From Vibrio rarus (GTDB lineage Bacteria > Pseudomonadota > Gammaproteobacteria > Enterobacterales > Vibrionaceae), in contig NZ_AP024900.1 in NCBI RefSeq assembly GCF_024347075.1, positions 1,860,001-1,924,000 on the forward strand: 64,000 nt of DNA. The letters are read 5' to 3'. The notes beneath the pieces were generated by a model. It had not been told where the DNA came from. It did not search any database and was given only the letters and a program-made list of their open reading frames with translations. Made by a program: the position numbers and the translations under genes. This document shows, in pieces, positions 1 to 8,306 of this stretch (the stretch's first letter is position 1; every line of letters begins with the position of its first letter).

Positions 1-663
1 CGAGGTGCCATACTGAATATTTTGCGTTAATGTCAAAGTAAAACTTCGTACTTGTGGCGTTGGTACTCGCTTACTCAGATCCTTTAATGCTGTTTCCATA
101 CCTTTCACTTCTGCCGCATCCGATGTTTTACGAATTTGGTAACACAAATCTTTATCAAAGCTTTGTAGTTCTTCACCAAGATAACGAAACGCTCCTTCTA
201 AAGTCATACCCGTTTGTACACACACTGACATCATGTCAATCATGTAAGGCAGCTGACGAGAATTTTTCTCTATAAGCTTTTTTTTACGCCAAGCTAAGTA
301 CATATCGGGGACTACAATTACAACGACAATGGCTCCCATAAAGCCCATCAACATTTCTTTCGGCTCATGTAGAAATAATAATATTGATATTACGGATAGG
401 GCCAACAATGAAAATTTTATTGGTGTGTAGTAACGCAACAACTCACGATTATAAATACCTGCATCTTCAAACTTATCTCTAATGTCTCGTTGAGTTCCTT
501 TTCCCATACCGCCTAATAGCTCATGAAAAAAACTGAAATTACTTTGTTTTTTCCCAGCTAAAAAAACCTTAATTTTATGTTGTTTGGCTTTGTGATTAAG
601 ATAACAGGTAATCCCTAGTGCAATTAACCCAGATGCCAATAAAAAAAATAGAATAATTAACAT
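1..663 (-). CDS. tadC: Tad pilus inner-membrane platform protein TadC (3' end cut by window edge)
   Basis: The frame is open for 221 codons from an ATG at 663 to the window edge, so the C-terminus is missing. It begins with a hydrophobic segment, has a second membrane pair near residues 85-125, and then the conserved stretch RQLPYMIDMMSVCVQTGMTL typical of the type II secretion F (T2SSF) domain. TadC partners TadB to form the platform that couples the TadA motor to pilin extrusion. Its ATG overlaps the tadB stop by one base (TAATG), so the two are translationally coupled. The order tadA-tadB-tadC supports the call. The identity is secure; the exact length is unknown. Confidence 0.9.
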   Translation of the reverse strand, partial: MLIILFFLLASGLIALGITCYLNHKAKQHKIKVFLAGKKQSNFSFFHELLGGMGKGTQRDIRDKFEDAGIYNRELLRYYTPIKFSLLALSVISILLFLHEPKEMLMGFMGAIVVVIVVPDMYLAWRKKKLIEKNSRQLPYMIDMMSVCVQTGMTLEGAFRYLGEELQSFDKDLCYQIRKTSDAAEVKGMETALKDLSKRVPTPQVRSFTLTLTQNIQYGTS

Positions 664-1571
664 TATCGAATACTCTTAACTAGCCACCAAACAATAAACA
701 TACCTGTCCCTTCACTGATCAATAGATAATATAAAATCCAGCGCCCATCAGGATGAAACAATACAAACTCTAAATCTTTAGGATTAATCCAATTGAGTAG
801 CAACATAAAACAAAATGGAATTGCCCCGACTATTTTGGCTGAAATACGCGCCTCAGAAGTCATTGCCATTTTTTTCTTTTCTAAATTTCGCGCTTCCACT
901 AGCACACGGATTAACTTACTTAATACGCTTTTTAATTGACCACCACGCTCCATATTGGCGCGAATAGTGATCACAAAAAATAAAAATGGAGGATACGGAA
1001 ATCGCTTACAAGAACGGTCAAAAATGGCTTGAGTAGATTCCCCTAAGCGCATGCGATCTGATATATCTTTAAACTCACGACCTACGTCGTTATCCGATAC
1101 CTTAGCCACATAAGCAAAAGCGGCATTAATACTTTCACCGGCAGTTACCGCACTCATTAAAATATTGAGCGCATCAGGGAAGTCATTTTCAAAGGCTTTA
1201 CGCCGCTTCTCAATGAGAAAACGTAAACCAAAAAACACACCTAACAAAGTTACCGCTAAGCTCACTTCGAGTTGAGAAAAACTCAACCAGCGTTGGTTAA
1301 CAAATATTGATGCACCATTAATAACACCGATAAATACCATGATTTTAAGCATGGGAAATTTACCTAAAGAAGCTTGAATCACTCCCCATAAATTGGTTAT
1401 TTTTTGAAGTAAACCCGATTTAGTGAGTCCTTTAATATCCACCGCATAACGTTGTTGGTTTGTAGTTTGTGCATTGTGCTGCAAAAAAACATATCTAGGG
1501 TCGGGCTTACGTTTTATGTAAACCAGCACGCCAATAAATAATGTAGCACTCAACAATAACCACATAGTCAT
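663..1571 (-). CDS. tadB: Tad pilus inner-membrane platform protein TadB
   Basis: 302 residues. There is an N-terminal membrane segment (about 3-20), a second hydrophobic pair near 75-110, a cytoplasmic T2SSF domain (about 125-255, with FPDALNILMSAVTAGESINA), and a hydrophobic C-terminus. Together with TadC it forms the inner-membrane platform of the Flp pilus machine. The start overlaps the tadA stop by four bases (ATGA), as expected in a tight operon. The length fits the family. I see no lesion. Confidence 0.92.
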   Translation of the reverse strand: MTMWLLLSATLFIGVLVYIKRKPDPRYVFLQHNAQTTNQQRYAVDIKGLTKSGLLQKITNLWGVIQASLGKFPMLKIMVFIGVINGASIFVNQRWLSFSQLEVSLAVTLLGVFFGLRFLIEKRRKAFENDFPDALNILMSAVTAGESINAAFAYVAKVSDNDVGREFKDISDRMRLGESTQAIFDRSCKRFPYPPFLFFVITIRANMERGGQLKSVLSKLIRVLVEARNLEKKKMAMTSEARISAKIVGAIPFCFMLLLNWINPKDLEFVLFHPDGRWILYYLLISEGTGMFIVWWLVKSIR

Positions 1572-2851
1572 ACGCTTTGAGCTTCCATTTCAAAAGCAGC
1601 TTCAAGCTCTCGAGATAAGCCATATTCCGATGCTCGAATACTAATTTGTGATCGAGTTGGTAAACCCGACGTCACAAAATTACCGGAGATTTTATCCTTC
1701 GCCTGATCGGTGTCTTGCTCAAAGCGAAAAATCTCCTCCATCACAGGTGCCTCGCCTTCTAAACCATATATTTCCGTAATACTGGTCACTTTACGGCTAC
1801 CATCTCGCAAGCGGTTCACCTGAATAATCAAATTCACTGCCGAAACTATGGTTCGACGTATAGCCGCTAGTGGCAGTGCTAGGTTGGCCATCATCACCAT
1901 AGACTCAATACGAGACATGGCATCACGAGGGGTATTGGCGTGCAGTGTGGACATTGACCCATCGTGGCCAGTGTTCATTGCCTGTAGCATTTCAAACGCT
2001 TCCGCGCCGCGGCACTCACCCAAGATAATTCGTTCAGGTCGCATACGTAGAGCATTGATCACCAAGTCTCGCTGAGTGATAGCGCCTGACCCTTCGGTAC
2101 TAGCAGGGCGAGTTTCTAAACGCACCACATGAGGCTGTTGAATCCTCAGCTCAGCGGCATCTTCAATGGTTAAGATTCGCTCATCGTTACCAATATATTG
2201 AGACAAAGCATTGAGCATGGTGGTTTTGCCCGAGCCTGTACCACCAGATATGATGATGTTTAAGCGACAGCGGGCTGCAATCATTAATACTCGCGCCATC
2301 GCTGGAGACATAGCGCCAAACCCAACCAACTCTCTTAAACCTAGTTTTTGCTCTTTAAACTTACGAATAGAGATGGCAACGCCGTCTAATGCAATAGGCG
2401 GAATCACCACGTTAACGCGGCTACCATCTTCTAAACGGGCATCACATAAAGGGCTAGACTCATCCACACGTCGCCCAACATTGTTGGCAATGCGCTTAGC
2501 AATTTCGATAAGTTGCTGGTGATTCATAAACGAAATATCTGCTTTTTGCGTTTTACCATTTCGTTCAATAAAAACTTCGTCCACCCCATTGACCATGATG
2601 TCAGAAATGGACTCATCTTCCATTAACTGCTGCAACGGGCCTAAACCTACCAGTTCATCCACTAAGTTTTTACTCAGCTCTGCCCGTGTCACAGCAGGGA
2701 CAGGTGTAGGATAATTTTCACACAACTTGCCAATGGCGCGCTCTATTTGCCCATTCAGCTCTTGAGGGGTCATTTGATTGACCACACCGGCATCAATCAC
2801 TTCAAAGATTTGTGCGCGAAACTGCTCGTATAACTCTTTAGTTAGGCTCAT
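1568..2851 (-). CDS. tadA: Tad pilus assembly/secretion ATPase TadA (CpaF family)
   Basis: 427 residues, a normal CpaF/TadA length. It is the hexameric VirB11/GspE-type ATPase that powers Flp pilus assembly. Visible motifs are Walker A GGTGSGKT (residues 203-210), Walker B RIILGE (274-279) followed by CRGAEAFEMLQAMNTGHDGS, and the His-box STLHANT (301-307). The N-terminal part (about 1-100) holds the usual helical and GPLQQLMEDESISDIMVNG region. It overlaps both tadZ upstream and tadB downstream by four bases, so it lies in the middle of one transcript. All catalytic elements look intact. Confidence 0.95.
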   Translation of the reverse strand: MSLTKELYEQFRAQIFEVIDAGVVNQMTPQELNGQIERAIGKLCENYPTPVPAVTRAELSKNLVDELVGLGPLQQLMEDESISDIMVNGVDEVFIERNGKTQKADISFMNHQQLIEIAKRIANNVGRRVDESSPLCDARLEDGSRVNVVIPPIALDGVAISIRKFKEQKLGLRELVGFGAMSPAMARVLMIAARCRLNIIISGGTGSGKTTMLNALSQYIGNDERILTIEDAAELRIQQPHVVRLETRPASTEGSGAITQRDLVINALRMRPERIILGECRGAEAFEMLQAMNTGHDGSMSTLHANTPRDAMSRIESMVMMANLALPLAAIRRTIVSAVNLIIQVNRLRDGSRKVTSITEIYGLEGEAPVMEEIFRFEQDTDQAKDKISGNFVTSGLPTRSQISIRASEYGLSRELEAAFEMEAQSV

Positions 2852-4116
2852 TTTTTAGCTCGCTTAAAAGAGAAATTAGTCAACAAACCTGTCTTCTTTT
2901 TCAGATTTTGACCATTAATGACCATAGCCAGTTGGGTAAAAGGGGCTTGCTTAGATTTTTCTAATGCATGCAATTTTTTTCCATCAATGAGCTGTTTAGA
3001 CGCCGTTTTGAAAAAAGGAATGACCATATCCACCTTAACTTTTAAAAAACGTTCGACCTCTTCAACACTTAAGTTAAACGTCCCTTCAGGGCGATGATGA
3101 TTGACCACAACCATGATCCTCGGTCTTACTAACTGAGGGATAACAACATCTTTTATTTTATCCAATAGGCGTTGGGTCGCCCTTATCCCACTAACCGAGG
3201 GTTCAGTGACCAACAGCAATACATCATTTTCAGCAACTAACGACTCAGCTTTAACAGGAAAATTCAATGATCCTGAATAATCGCTAACAATAAAATTTGC
3301 CTGACGGCCAAGCTTATCGCTGACCGTATTCGTATATTTTTCTAACTCCTCAATTTTGTCTTCGCCGGTAAAGCCCAAATAGAAAAAGTTATGTTCCACT
3401 TCGTTTAAATAACTGCTGGCAGATTCTTCATCCAATTTACTAGGTTCCACAGTAATACTGCTGATATCCACCTGCTCTAGCTCTTTCTTACTTAAAATAA
3501 TATCAATATTGCTATGGCAGTAATGATGATCCACCAGCACGGTTCGGCTGCCTTTTTTGGCTAACAAGCAACACAATTCCGTAGTAATCACCGAATTGCC
3601 TATACCGCCTTTAGTGCCGACTACAGCAACCCGTTTTGCCTTCCGAAAATAACCGCTTTCATAACGCTTACGTTCATCGCGACTGGTTTGCTTTAAACAC
3701 TCAATCAGCTCTAATTTATCCACCGGCCAAGGCAAATAATAAAAACCCATTTTCTCTAAGCGACGCAGTGTATGAATAGAGTCTGTTTGTCCTAATAAAA
3801 TTACCGTTTTATTGTTGGGCAAGGTGGCATTAATCTGCTGAGCATCAACCTCAATATTTGTCGATTGAGTCATCTGTACCAACACAACGTCACCAAGCGC
3901 TTGTTGTTTACCGTTACTCGGTTGACCTTTAATGCAAGTGGGTATCTCTAACCCTTCAAAGTTATAGGCTTCTAATACGGCTTCTTTGCACTCGGCATCA
4001 TTAAAAAACAGCGTTGCCCCACCACTTTGTTTAGGTGCACTTGTCTTTGGGCTAGATTTTTTCTTTTTATCAATATCGAGAGAAAGCTCTTCGGAGAGAT
4101 CAAACATATTCGCCAT
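2848..4116 (-). CDS. tadZ: Tad pilus localisation ATPase-like protein TadZ/CpaE
   Basis: 422 residues. It has an N-terminal receiver-like half (to about 150) and a C-terminal MinD/ParA-type half. The P-loop at 167-176 reads GTKGGIGNSV: the first, 'deviant' lysine is present (K169), but the second, nucleotide-binding lysine is replaced by asparagine (N174). TadZ/CpaE proteins place the Tad apparatus in the cell, often at a pole, and several members have degenerate Walker A boxes. ATP hydrolysis is therefore doubtful here. The protein is otherwise full length and its gene is coupled to the neighbours by 1-4 base overlaps. Confidence 0.9.
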   Translation of the reverse strand: MANMFDLSEELSLDIDKKKKSSPKTSAPKQSGGATLFFNDAECKEAVLEAYNFEGLEIPTCIKGQPSNGKQQALGDVVLVQMTQSTNIEVDAQQINATLPNNKTVILLGQTDSIHTLRRLEKMGFYYLPWPVDKLELIECLKQTSRDERKRYESGYFRKAKRVAVVGTKGGIGNSVITTELCCLLAKKGSRTVLVDHHYCHSNIDIILSKKELEQVDISSITVEPSKLDEESASSYLNEVEHNFFYLGFTGEDKIEELEKYTNTVSDKLGRQANFIVSDYSGSLNFPVKAESLVAENDVLLLVTEPSVSGIRATQRLLDKIKDVVIPQLVRPRIMVVVNHHRPEGTFNLSVEEVERFLKVKVDMVIPFFKTASKQLIDGKKLHALEKSKQAPFTQLAMVINGQNLKKKTGLLTNFSFKRAKK

Positions 4117-4580
4117 TAATTTACTCTCGCCCCTGGGTTAACAAGTTGTATGGTGTGATTCGTTTTTACCGAGCAGCCTGCTTGTGGCATTGCTAAAGTG
4201 ATCGTTACTGGCTTGCAATATTCAATCACTGATTGCCATTGAGATACGATTAGCACCACACTATCGCCCTTATCTAAAGCTTCGTTAGTAATCCAATCCG
4301 GACGAATCTTCATCTCTTTTAAGTGACCCACTAAGTCACTGGCTTGCTTTTCATAGACACTCGGGTATTGCACCGTAAAACGCGCTTTACGCAAATCAAA
4401 CTGCTCAACTAATGAATTCACTTGCTGTAAATCAAACTGTTCACTTTGAGAGTGAAAGCTAAATTCAAATCGATGTTGCTCTTGATAAGCCACACTCTCT
4501 GAGCCTCGATTTTGTAAGGCATGATCGGCGCAACCACTAATCAATAAAATAGCCAATACGCTAGTAATAAATCTCATCAT
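4116..4580 (-). CDS. CpaD/RcpB-like pilus lipoprotein
   Basis: 154 residues starting with a lipoprotein signal: hydrophobic ITSVLAILLISGC with a lipobox cysteine at 17. The C-terminal part AGCSVKTNHTIQLVNPG resembles the GCAVNANLA..VADP tail of CpaD family pilus proteins. Such lipoproteins assist secretin assembly in the outer membrane. Its place between the secretin gene and tadZ is the classical CpaD/RcpB position. The overlaps (4 bases with the secretin gene, 1 base with tadZ) show co-translation. Sequence similarity is weak outside the tail, so the call rests partly on position. Confidence 0.75.
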   Translation of the reverse strand: MMRFITSVLAILLISGCADHALQNRGSESVAYQEQHRFEFSFHSQSEQFDLQQVNSLVEQFDLRKARFTVQYPSVYEKQASDLVGHLKEMKIRPDWITNEALDKGDSVVLIVSQWQSVIEYCKPVTITLAMPQAGCSVKTNHTIQLVNPGARVN

Positions 4581-5911
4581 TGAGCAAACCCTCCACGATT
4601 AAGCAGTTCAATCAATTGAGCATCTTGTTGACGCTGTTCATCAAATTCATTACTCATGCCCATCCAGCGCGAAAAAGTATTGGTTTTATGGATACGAGGC
4701 AGAGTCAATTGTTCTGCTTTGGTAGGTTTAACCAAATTAACCGTGGCGATAATCACCACTTCTGTGGTTTTACGATTGGTGGTAGCTTTGCTAAACAGCG
4801 CACCAAATAAAGGAATATCACCTAGTAACGGAATCTTTTGTAGAGATTCGATATCTTCGCTGTTCATCAAACCGCCAATCATAAAAGTTTGTCCATCAGC
4901 GATTTCAATGGTTGTAGTGGCTTTACGGGTCGAAAGCTGAGGCACTTCAGCAGTGGTGGTTTTATAGATTTGGTCCACTACACTGACACTAGGTTGTACG
5001 CGCAGACGAATCTCTTGCTCATTGTGTACTTTGGCTGCAATATCTAGACCAATACCGTATTCTTTAAACGATATAGTGGTGCCGTTAGTATCGGAGGTAA
5101 TCATTGGGATTTCACCACCGACTAAAAAAGATGCTTCTTGGCCAGAAAGTACCGTTAGATTAGGCTCTGCTAACACTTCACCCAAATTATCATTGGCAAG
5201 AGCGGTGATAGTAGCCGATAGATCAGTGGCGGTCATATCAGGGAAAGTGAACACACCCGGAGAACCACCTGATGTCCAATCTACACCAATAGTTTCACGA
5301 AACTCACTGCCGACAGCGGCAATAGTGGTACGCACATTCACCTGAAATGGGAAGCTAATTTGTAAGCCTTCAATGATCCCATCATAAGTATTATTACGAT
5401 AAAATTCGGTTTGAGGATCGGCTACAAAAGGGCCCGGTAATGCTAACGGCGCATCAGAGGTCGGATAACGAGCAACAGGTTCTTTACCTAGCATGCTTGC
5501 CACTAGGGCATAGATACCATCGCGCTGCTTTTCAGTAAACACCGTACCATTGACTGCTATCTTTGCTCCCATAGGAACCACTTCAATATCTAAATCTGGA
5601 TAGCGTTTAGTAATCTCACTACGCACTTGATTAAGGGGTTGCGTCACTTCCACCACCCTAGAAACCACCAAGCGGCCATCAATGTCATAGATCATTAAAC
5701 GGGTTTTACCAATCGCACTGGCAAACACCACTATTTGGCGCTCATTAATGACTTTATAATCAGCAATGGTCGGCTGGCTCATAAATACCGTGCCTATTTG
5801 CTGCTTAGTGCGTACCGAACGCGCATCATTAAGCGGGATTAAATAAGCCTGAGCTTGTAAGGAGACAAAACACAGCACTAATGCCAATGAACGAAATAGT
5901 CTAACTAGCAT
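4577..5911 (-). CDS. rcpA: Tad pilus outer-membrane secretin RcpA/CpaC
   Basis: 444 residues with a Sec signal peptide (about 1-22). An N-terminal pilus-formation domain follows (about 25-95, NDARSVRTKQQIGTVFMSQP) and a BON-like stretch near 100-140. The secretin beta-barrel domain covers about 190-400, including VLAEPNLTVLSGQEASFLVG and the final VPQLSTRKATTTIEIADGQT, then IPLLGDIPLFGALFS, which is a hallmark of secretins. It forms the outer-membrane channel for the Flp pilus. It overlaps cpaB by one base and the CpaD-like gene by four. Confidence 0.94.
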   Translation of the reverse strand: MLVRLFRSLALVLCFVSLQAQAYLIPLNDARSVRTKQQIGTVFMSQPTIADYKVINERQIVVFASAIGKTRLMIYDIDGRLVVSRVVEVTQPLNQVRSEITKRYPDLDIEVVPMGAKIAVNGTVFTEKQRDGIYALVASMLGKEPVARYPTSDAPLALPGPFVADPQTEFYRNNTYDGIIEGLQISFPFQVNVRTTIAAVGSEFRETIGVDWTSGGSPGVFTFPDMTATDLSATITALANDNLGEVLAEPNLTVLSGQEASFLVGGEIPMITSDTNGTTISFKEYGIGLDIAAKVHNEQEIRLRVQPSVSVVDQIYKTTTAEVPQLSTRKATTTIEIADGQTFMIGGLMNSEDIESLQKIPLLGDIPLFGALFSKATTNRKTTEVVIIATVNLVKPTKAEQLTLPRIHKTNTFSRWMGMSNEFDEQRQQDAQLIELLNRGGFAQ

Positions 5912-6774
5912 TAGTACACCTCCGGATTGGTGGTTTGCGTTTCTGCGCCGCGTAATTCACGAATGCCTTGATAGTTTTCAATCACATCGCTCATATTGGC
6001 AGGGGTAATTTCACCACTCGTTTGTGAGCGATAAATTTCTAGATGCATGGTGCGCTGCGCTAAAGAGAGACGAGATACAAATTCAGGTTCGATTTCTATC
6101 ACTACGGTTGTTTTAGAATCACCAGCCGCTGATACTCTTGGGCTTAAAGAGTTACTGCTCTGTGAGGTTTCTTCTTTCGGGTCAATAGGCTTTTGTTCAA
6201 ACGCTAATACCTTTACATTTCGCTTGATAGTGCGAGCTTTTACGCCGCGAAATTGAGTGATACGAGCACCAGTATCAGCGAGATTAGTTAATGGTGAACT
6301 GACAGAAACGATGTCAATTCTATCTCCTGGACGGATATAATTATTGATTAGGTTAATCGTAGAGATAGGTAATGGGTAAAGGATCATCCCTTCAGAGGCA
6401 AGAAGATCGAGATAGCCAGCTTGCTCTGGAGCAATAAAAGTCTCAGGAAATACATATTGACCTGTAGGAATTTTTTGCTTGGCACGACTATCTTGCACTA
6501 AGCCAAGGTCGACATCACTATTTACTCCAAGAGTATTGGCTTCATGCTCTGGCAGCACCACCCGCTCAAGTTGATTAGTGGTAACTACATCACCACGTTC
6601 AATCACGTGTTTAGTGCGCCACAATACATATTTTATTTCTTTCTTTTCTTCTATTTGTGCTTGTACTTGCTTCTTAGCATTAGCTTCAGCACGCGCATTG
6701 ACATTTTGCATTACCGCAAATAGGCCGAAAGCTACAAAAATAAAGGACAGTATGAAAATCAGACGAGAGTTCAT
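5911..6774 (-). CDS. cpaB: Flp pilus assembly protein CpaB/RcpC
   Basis: 287 residues. It has an N-terminal membrane anchor (about 5-22) followed by a SAF domain (about 50-120: VLWRTKHVIERGDVVTTNQL ... AKQKIPTGQYVFPETF) and the RcpC/CpaB C-terminal region (IRPGDRIDIVSVSS). CpaB is a periplasmic accessory factor for the secretin and pilus. The start overlaps the tadV stop by four bases. The order flp-tadV-cpaB-secretin is standard. No defects are seen. Confidence 0.92.
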   Translation of the reverse strand: MNSRLIFILSFIFVAFGLFAVMQNVNARAEANAKKQVQAQIEEKKEIKYVLWRTKHVIERGDVVTTNQLERVVLPEHEANTLGVNSDVDLGLVQDSRAKQKIPTGQYVFPETFIAPEQAGYLDLLASEGMILYPLPISTINLINNYIRPGDRIDIVSVSSPLTNLADTGARITQFRGVKARTIKRNVKVLAFEQKPIDPKEETSQSSNSLSPRVSAAGDSKTTVVIEIEPEFVSRLSLAQRTMHLEIYRSQTSGEITPANMSDVIENYQGIRELRGAETQTTNPEVY

Positions 6775-7202
6775 GAATAAATAGTTAGCCCTTGTGAGAA
6801 ATAAAGAGATAAGTGAGCACCAATAATAATTGCCACACTATAAGGTAGTCCTCTATCCATTCTATGTTTGAAAAACACTCTATATTTCAAATAATAAAAC
6901 AATGATAAAAGCCCACCACACAGGAGAATTGATACGATCAAATCAATCACCTGATATGGAGGGAACAAAGGAGCAAGAACAATTAATAATTTACCATCAC
7001 CTCCAGCCCAGAAATTCACAAAAAACAATAGTACAGATAAAGTCGACACTAATAATAAAACTAATATCTTATTAGTTAACATAAAATCTGAAATTGAAAT
7101 AGTAATTATAAATGTTGCAATTAACACTATATTTCCAATTTGTCTTTTTGTTAAATCGTTCAACATGATAAATAAGCAAAATATTAAGAATAAATACTCC
7201 AT
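6771..7202 (-). CDS. tadV: Prepilin peptidase TadV/CpaA (A24 family)
   Basis: 143 residues, hydrophobic throughout, of the short A24B type lacking the methylase domain. The two catalytic aspartates are visible: D16 in MLNDLTKRQIGN and D69 in WAGGDGK. It cleaves the Flp prepilin leader at the inner membrane. It is encoded 20 bases downstream of flp. The gene is more AT-rich than its neighbours, which is common for this family. Confidence 0.9.
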   Translation of the reverse strand: MEYLFLIFCLFIMLNDLTKRQIGNIVLIATFIITISISDFMLTNKILVLLLVSTLSVLLFFVNFWAGGDGKLLIVLAPLFPPYQVIDLIVSILLCGGLLSLFYYLKYRVFFKHRMDRGLPYSVAIIIGAHLSLYFSQGLTIYS

Positions 7203-7222
7203 TTTATATTATATGCTTACCC

Positions 7223-7447
7223 TTATACTTCAGGTTTTTCAACAGCTCCCGGGGCTTCTATACCCATTTCACTAGCAATATTTTCAAATGCTGCTTGTAG
7301 TGCTCCAACAAAGCCCTCACCATCCCCCCCAGTACCCGACATCGCAAATCCTAAACCAACAGCCAATGCCACGCCAATAACACCATACTCAATCGCAGTC
7401 ACACCGCGTTCATCTTTAATAAAACGAGTCAGAAAAGCTTTAAACAT
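7223..7447 (-). CDS. flp: Flp major pilin
   Basis: 74 residues. A short leader ends at DERG (G15), followed by VTAIEYGVIGVALAVGLGFA, the Flp motif with the conserved Glu and Tyr (E20, Y21) and a single hydrophobic helix. The mature pilin is made by TadV cleavage after G15. The start ATG has an AAGGA ribosome site about 9 bases upstream. The C-terminus is glycine- and acid-rich. It is the first gene of the operon and is preceded by a 300-base non-coding region. Confidence 0.93.
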   Translation of the reverse strand: MFKAFLTRFIKDERGVTAIEYGVIGVALAVGLGFAMSGTGGDGEGFVGALQAAFENIASEMGIEAPGAVEKPEV

Positions 7448-7770
7448 GTTTAAGTTCCTTGTTAAATCATTGTGTTAGGGAATTCCCAAAAGTCAGTCTT
7501 AGAATAAAAGCTCAGCCCACCACACCCAAGAGACACTAAAACACCAAGTAAGGTCAAATAAACATAAACTTAACAATTTGCTAACCTGGCTATTTAAAAC
7601 AAAAGTGAATACGTTAAAGTTAAGTGACTAACATCACAAAGTAATTGGCTAAACTAAAAATTTAACCTAACCCTGATAATCAAGTTTTTGCGACATTAAT
7701 CCACATGATTAAATCTGTAATAAAGTTGTAAATTAAGGCGGTGAATTAAACACCATTTAAAGGGTGATTT
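7448..7770. other. Non-coding region upstream of the tad operon
   Basis: No gene is seen in these roughly 320 bases between flp and the broken second pilin gene. The AT-rich sequence must carry the promoter of the pilus operon (minus strand), but I could not assign a convincing -35/-10 pair. Confidence 0.5.
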
Positions 7771-7966
7771 TTATGCAGTTTGAATGGCAGTAGCAAGAGA
7801 CTGGTATAAAGAAATTAGTGCTGAGACAAAACCTGTATTTTAATCCCCCCATAACAAAGGCAAGAGTAGTAGCAAGAGCAACACCCATCATTCCATATTC
7901 GATGGCTGTTACTCCTTTTTGATCGCTAATGAAGGCTTTAATTAATTTTCTCCTTTTAAAACTCAA
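7771..7966 (-). pseudogene. Second Flp pilin gene, frameshifted and without an ATG
   Basis: The frame from 7966 encodes AFISDQKGVTAIEYGMMGVA, an obvious Flp pilin, but after FVMGG it runs into an unrelated cysteine-rich tail. In the next frame the sequence continues as TGFVSALISLYQSLATAIQT and stops at 7771, which is a normal Flp ending. Removing one A from the four-A run (TTTT at 7838-7841 on the plus strand) joins the two halves. The expected start codon, 7 bases after an AAGGAG site, is ATT (7940-7942) rather than ATG. Translation could otherwise begin only at a TTG at 7966, which lies upstream of that AAGGAG. Two lesions argue for true decay rather than a read error. Confidence 0.8.
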
Positions 7967-8071
7967 AGTCTAAAAGATCTTAAAACTTTAAGTTCAGAAA
8001 TAGATTATGACAAGAACCTATATATAAGCCGCACTTCTTATTAATACAATTTAGCTATTATTACTTAAAGC

Positions 8072-8215
8072 TTACGCAATAACATACGGCACGGCTTGAT
8101 CAAATACCCTATTAATCTGTTGTTGCATCCAACAATGTGCGCCCTCTTTTTCATTGGCTTGATGACAATTTAAATAAGTTGTTAATCTGTTATCTACACA
8201 CAATAGCGATAAATA
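8072..8215 (-). pseudogene. Unrecognised coding remnant, possibly an integrase fragment
   Basis: An open minus-strand frame without a start codon ends at 8072 with CWMQQQINRVFDQAVPYVIA. The segment from EKEGAHCWMQQQINRVFDQA faintly resembles the core-binding region of P4-type tyrosine recombinases (a pattern like ..QRINxVFDYA), but the match is too short to trust. It sits between the pilin pseudogene and the hsdR terminator, at the far end of the decayed segment next to tRNA-Arg. Treat it as an open question. Confidence 0.22.
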
Positions 8216-8228
8216 GATGTATTTTTTG

Positions 8229-8262
8229 AAAAAAAAAGAGCTGTGCGACTGGCTCAGCTCTC
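8229..8262 (-). terminator. Rho-independent terminator after the hsdR remnant
   Basis: On the minus strand GAGCTG pairs with CAGCTC around a 12-base spacer and is followed by a run of nine T. It lies about 45 bases after the hsdR stop. Confidence 0.8.
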
Positions 8263-8306
8263 AATGATTATCTTAGACAAATAGTAACGAAATAGTGGTT
8301 ATCCCA

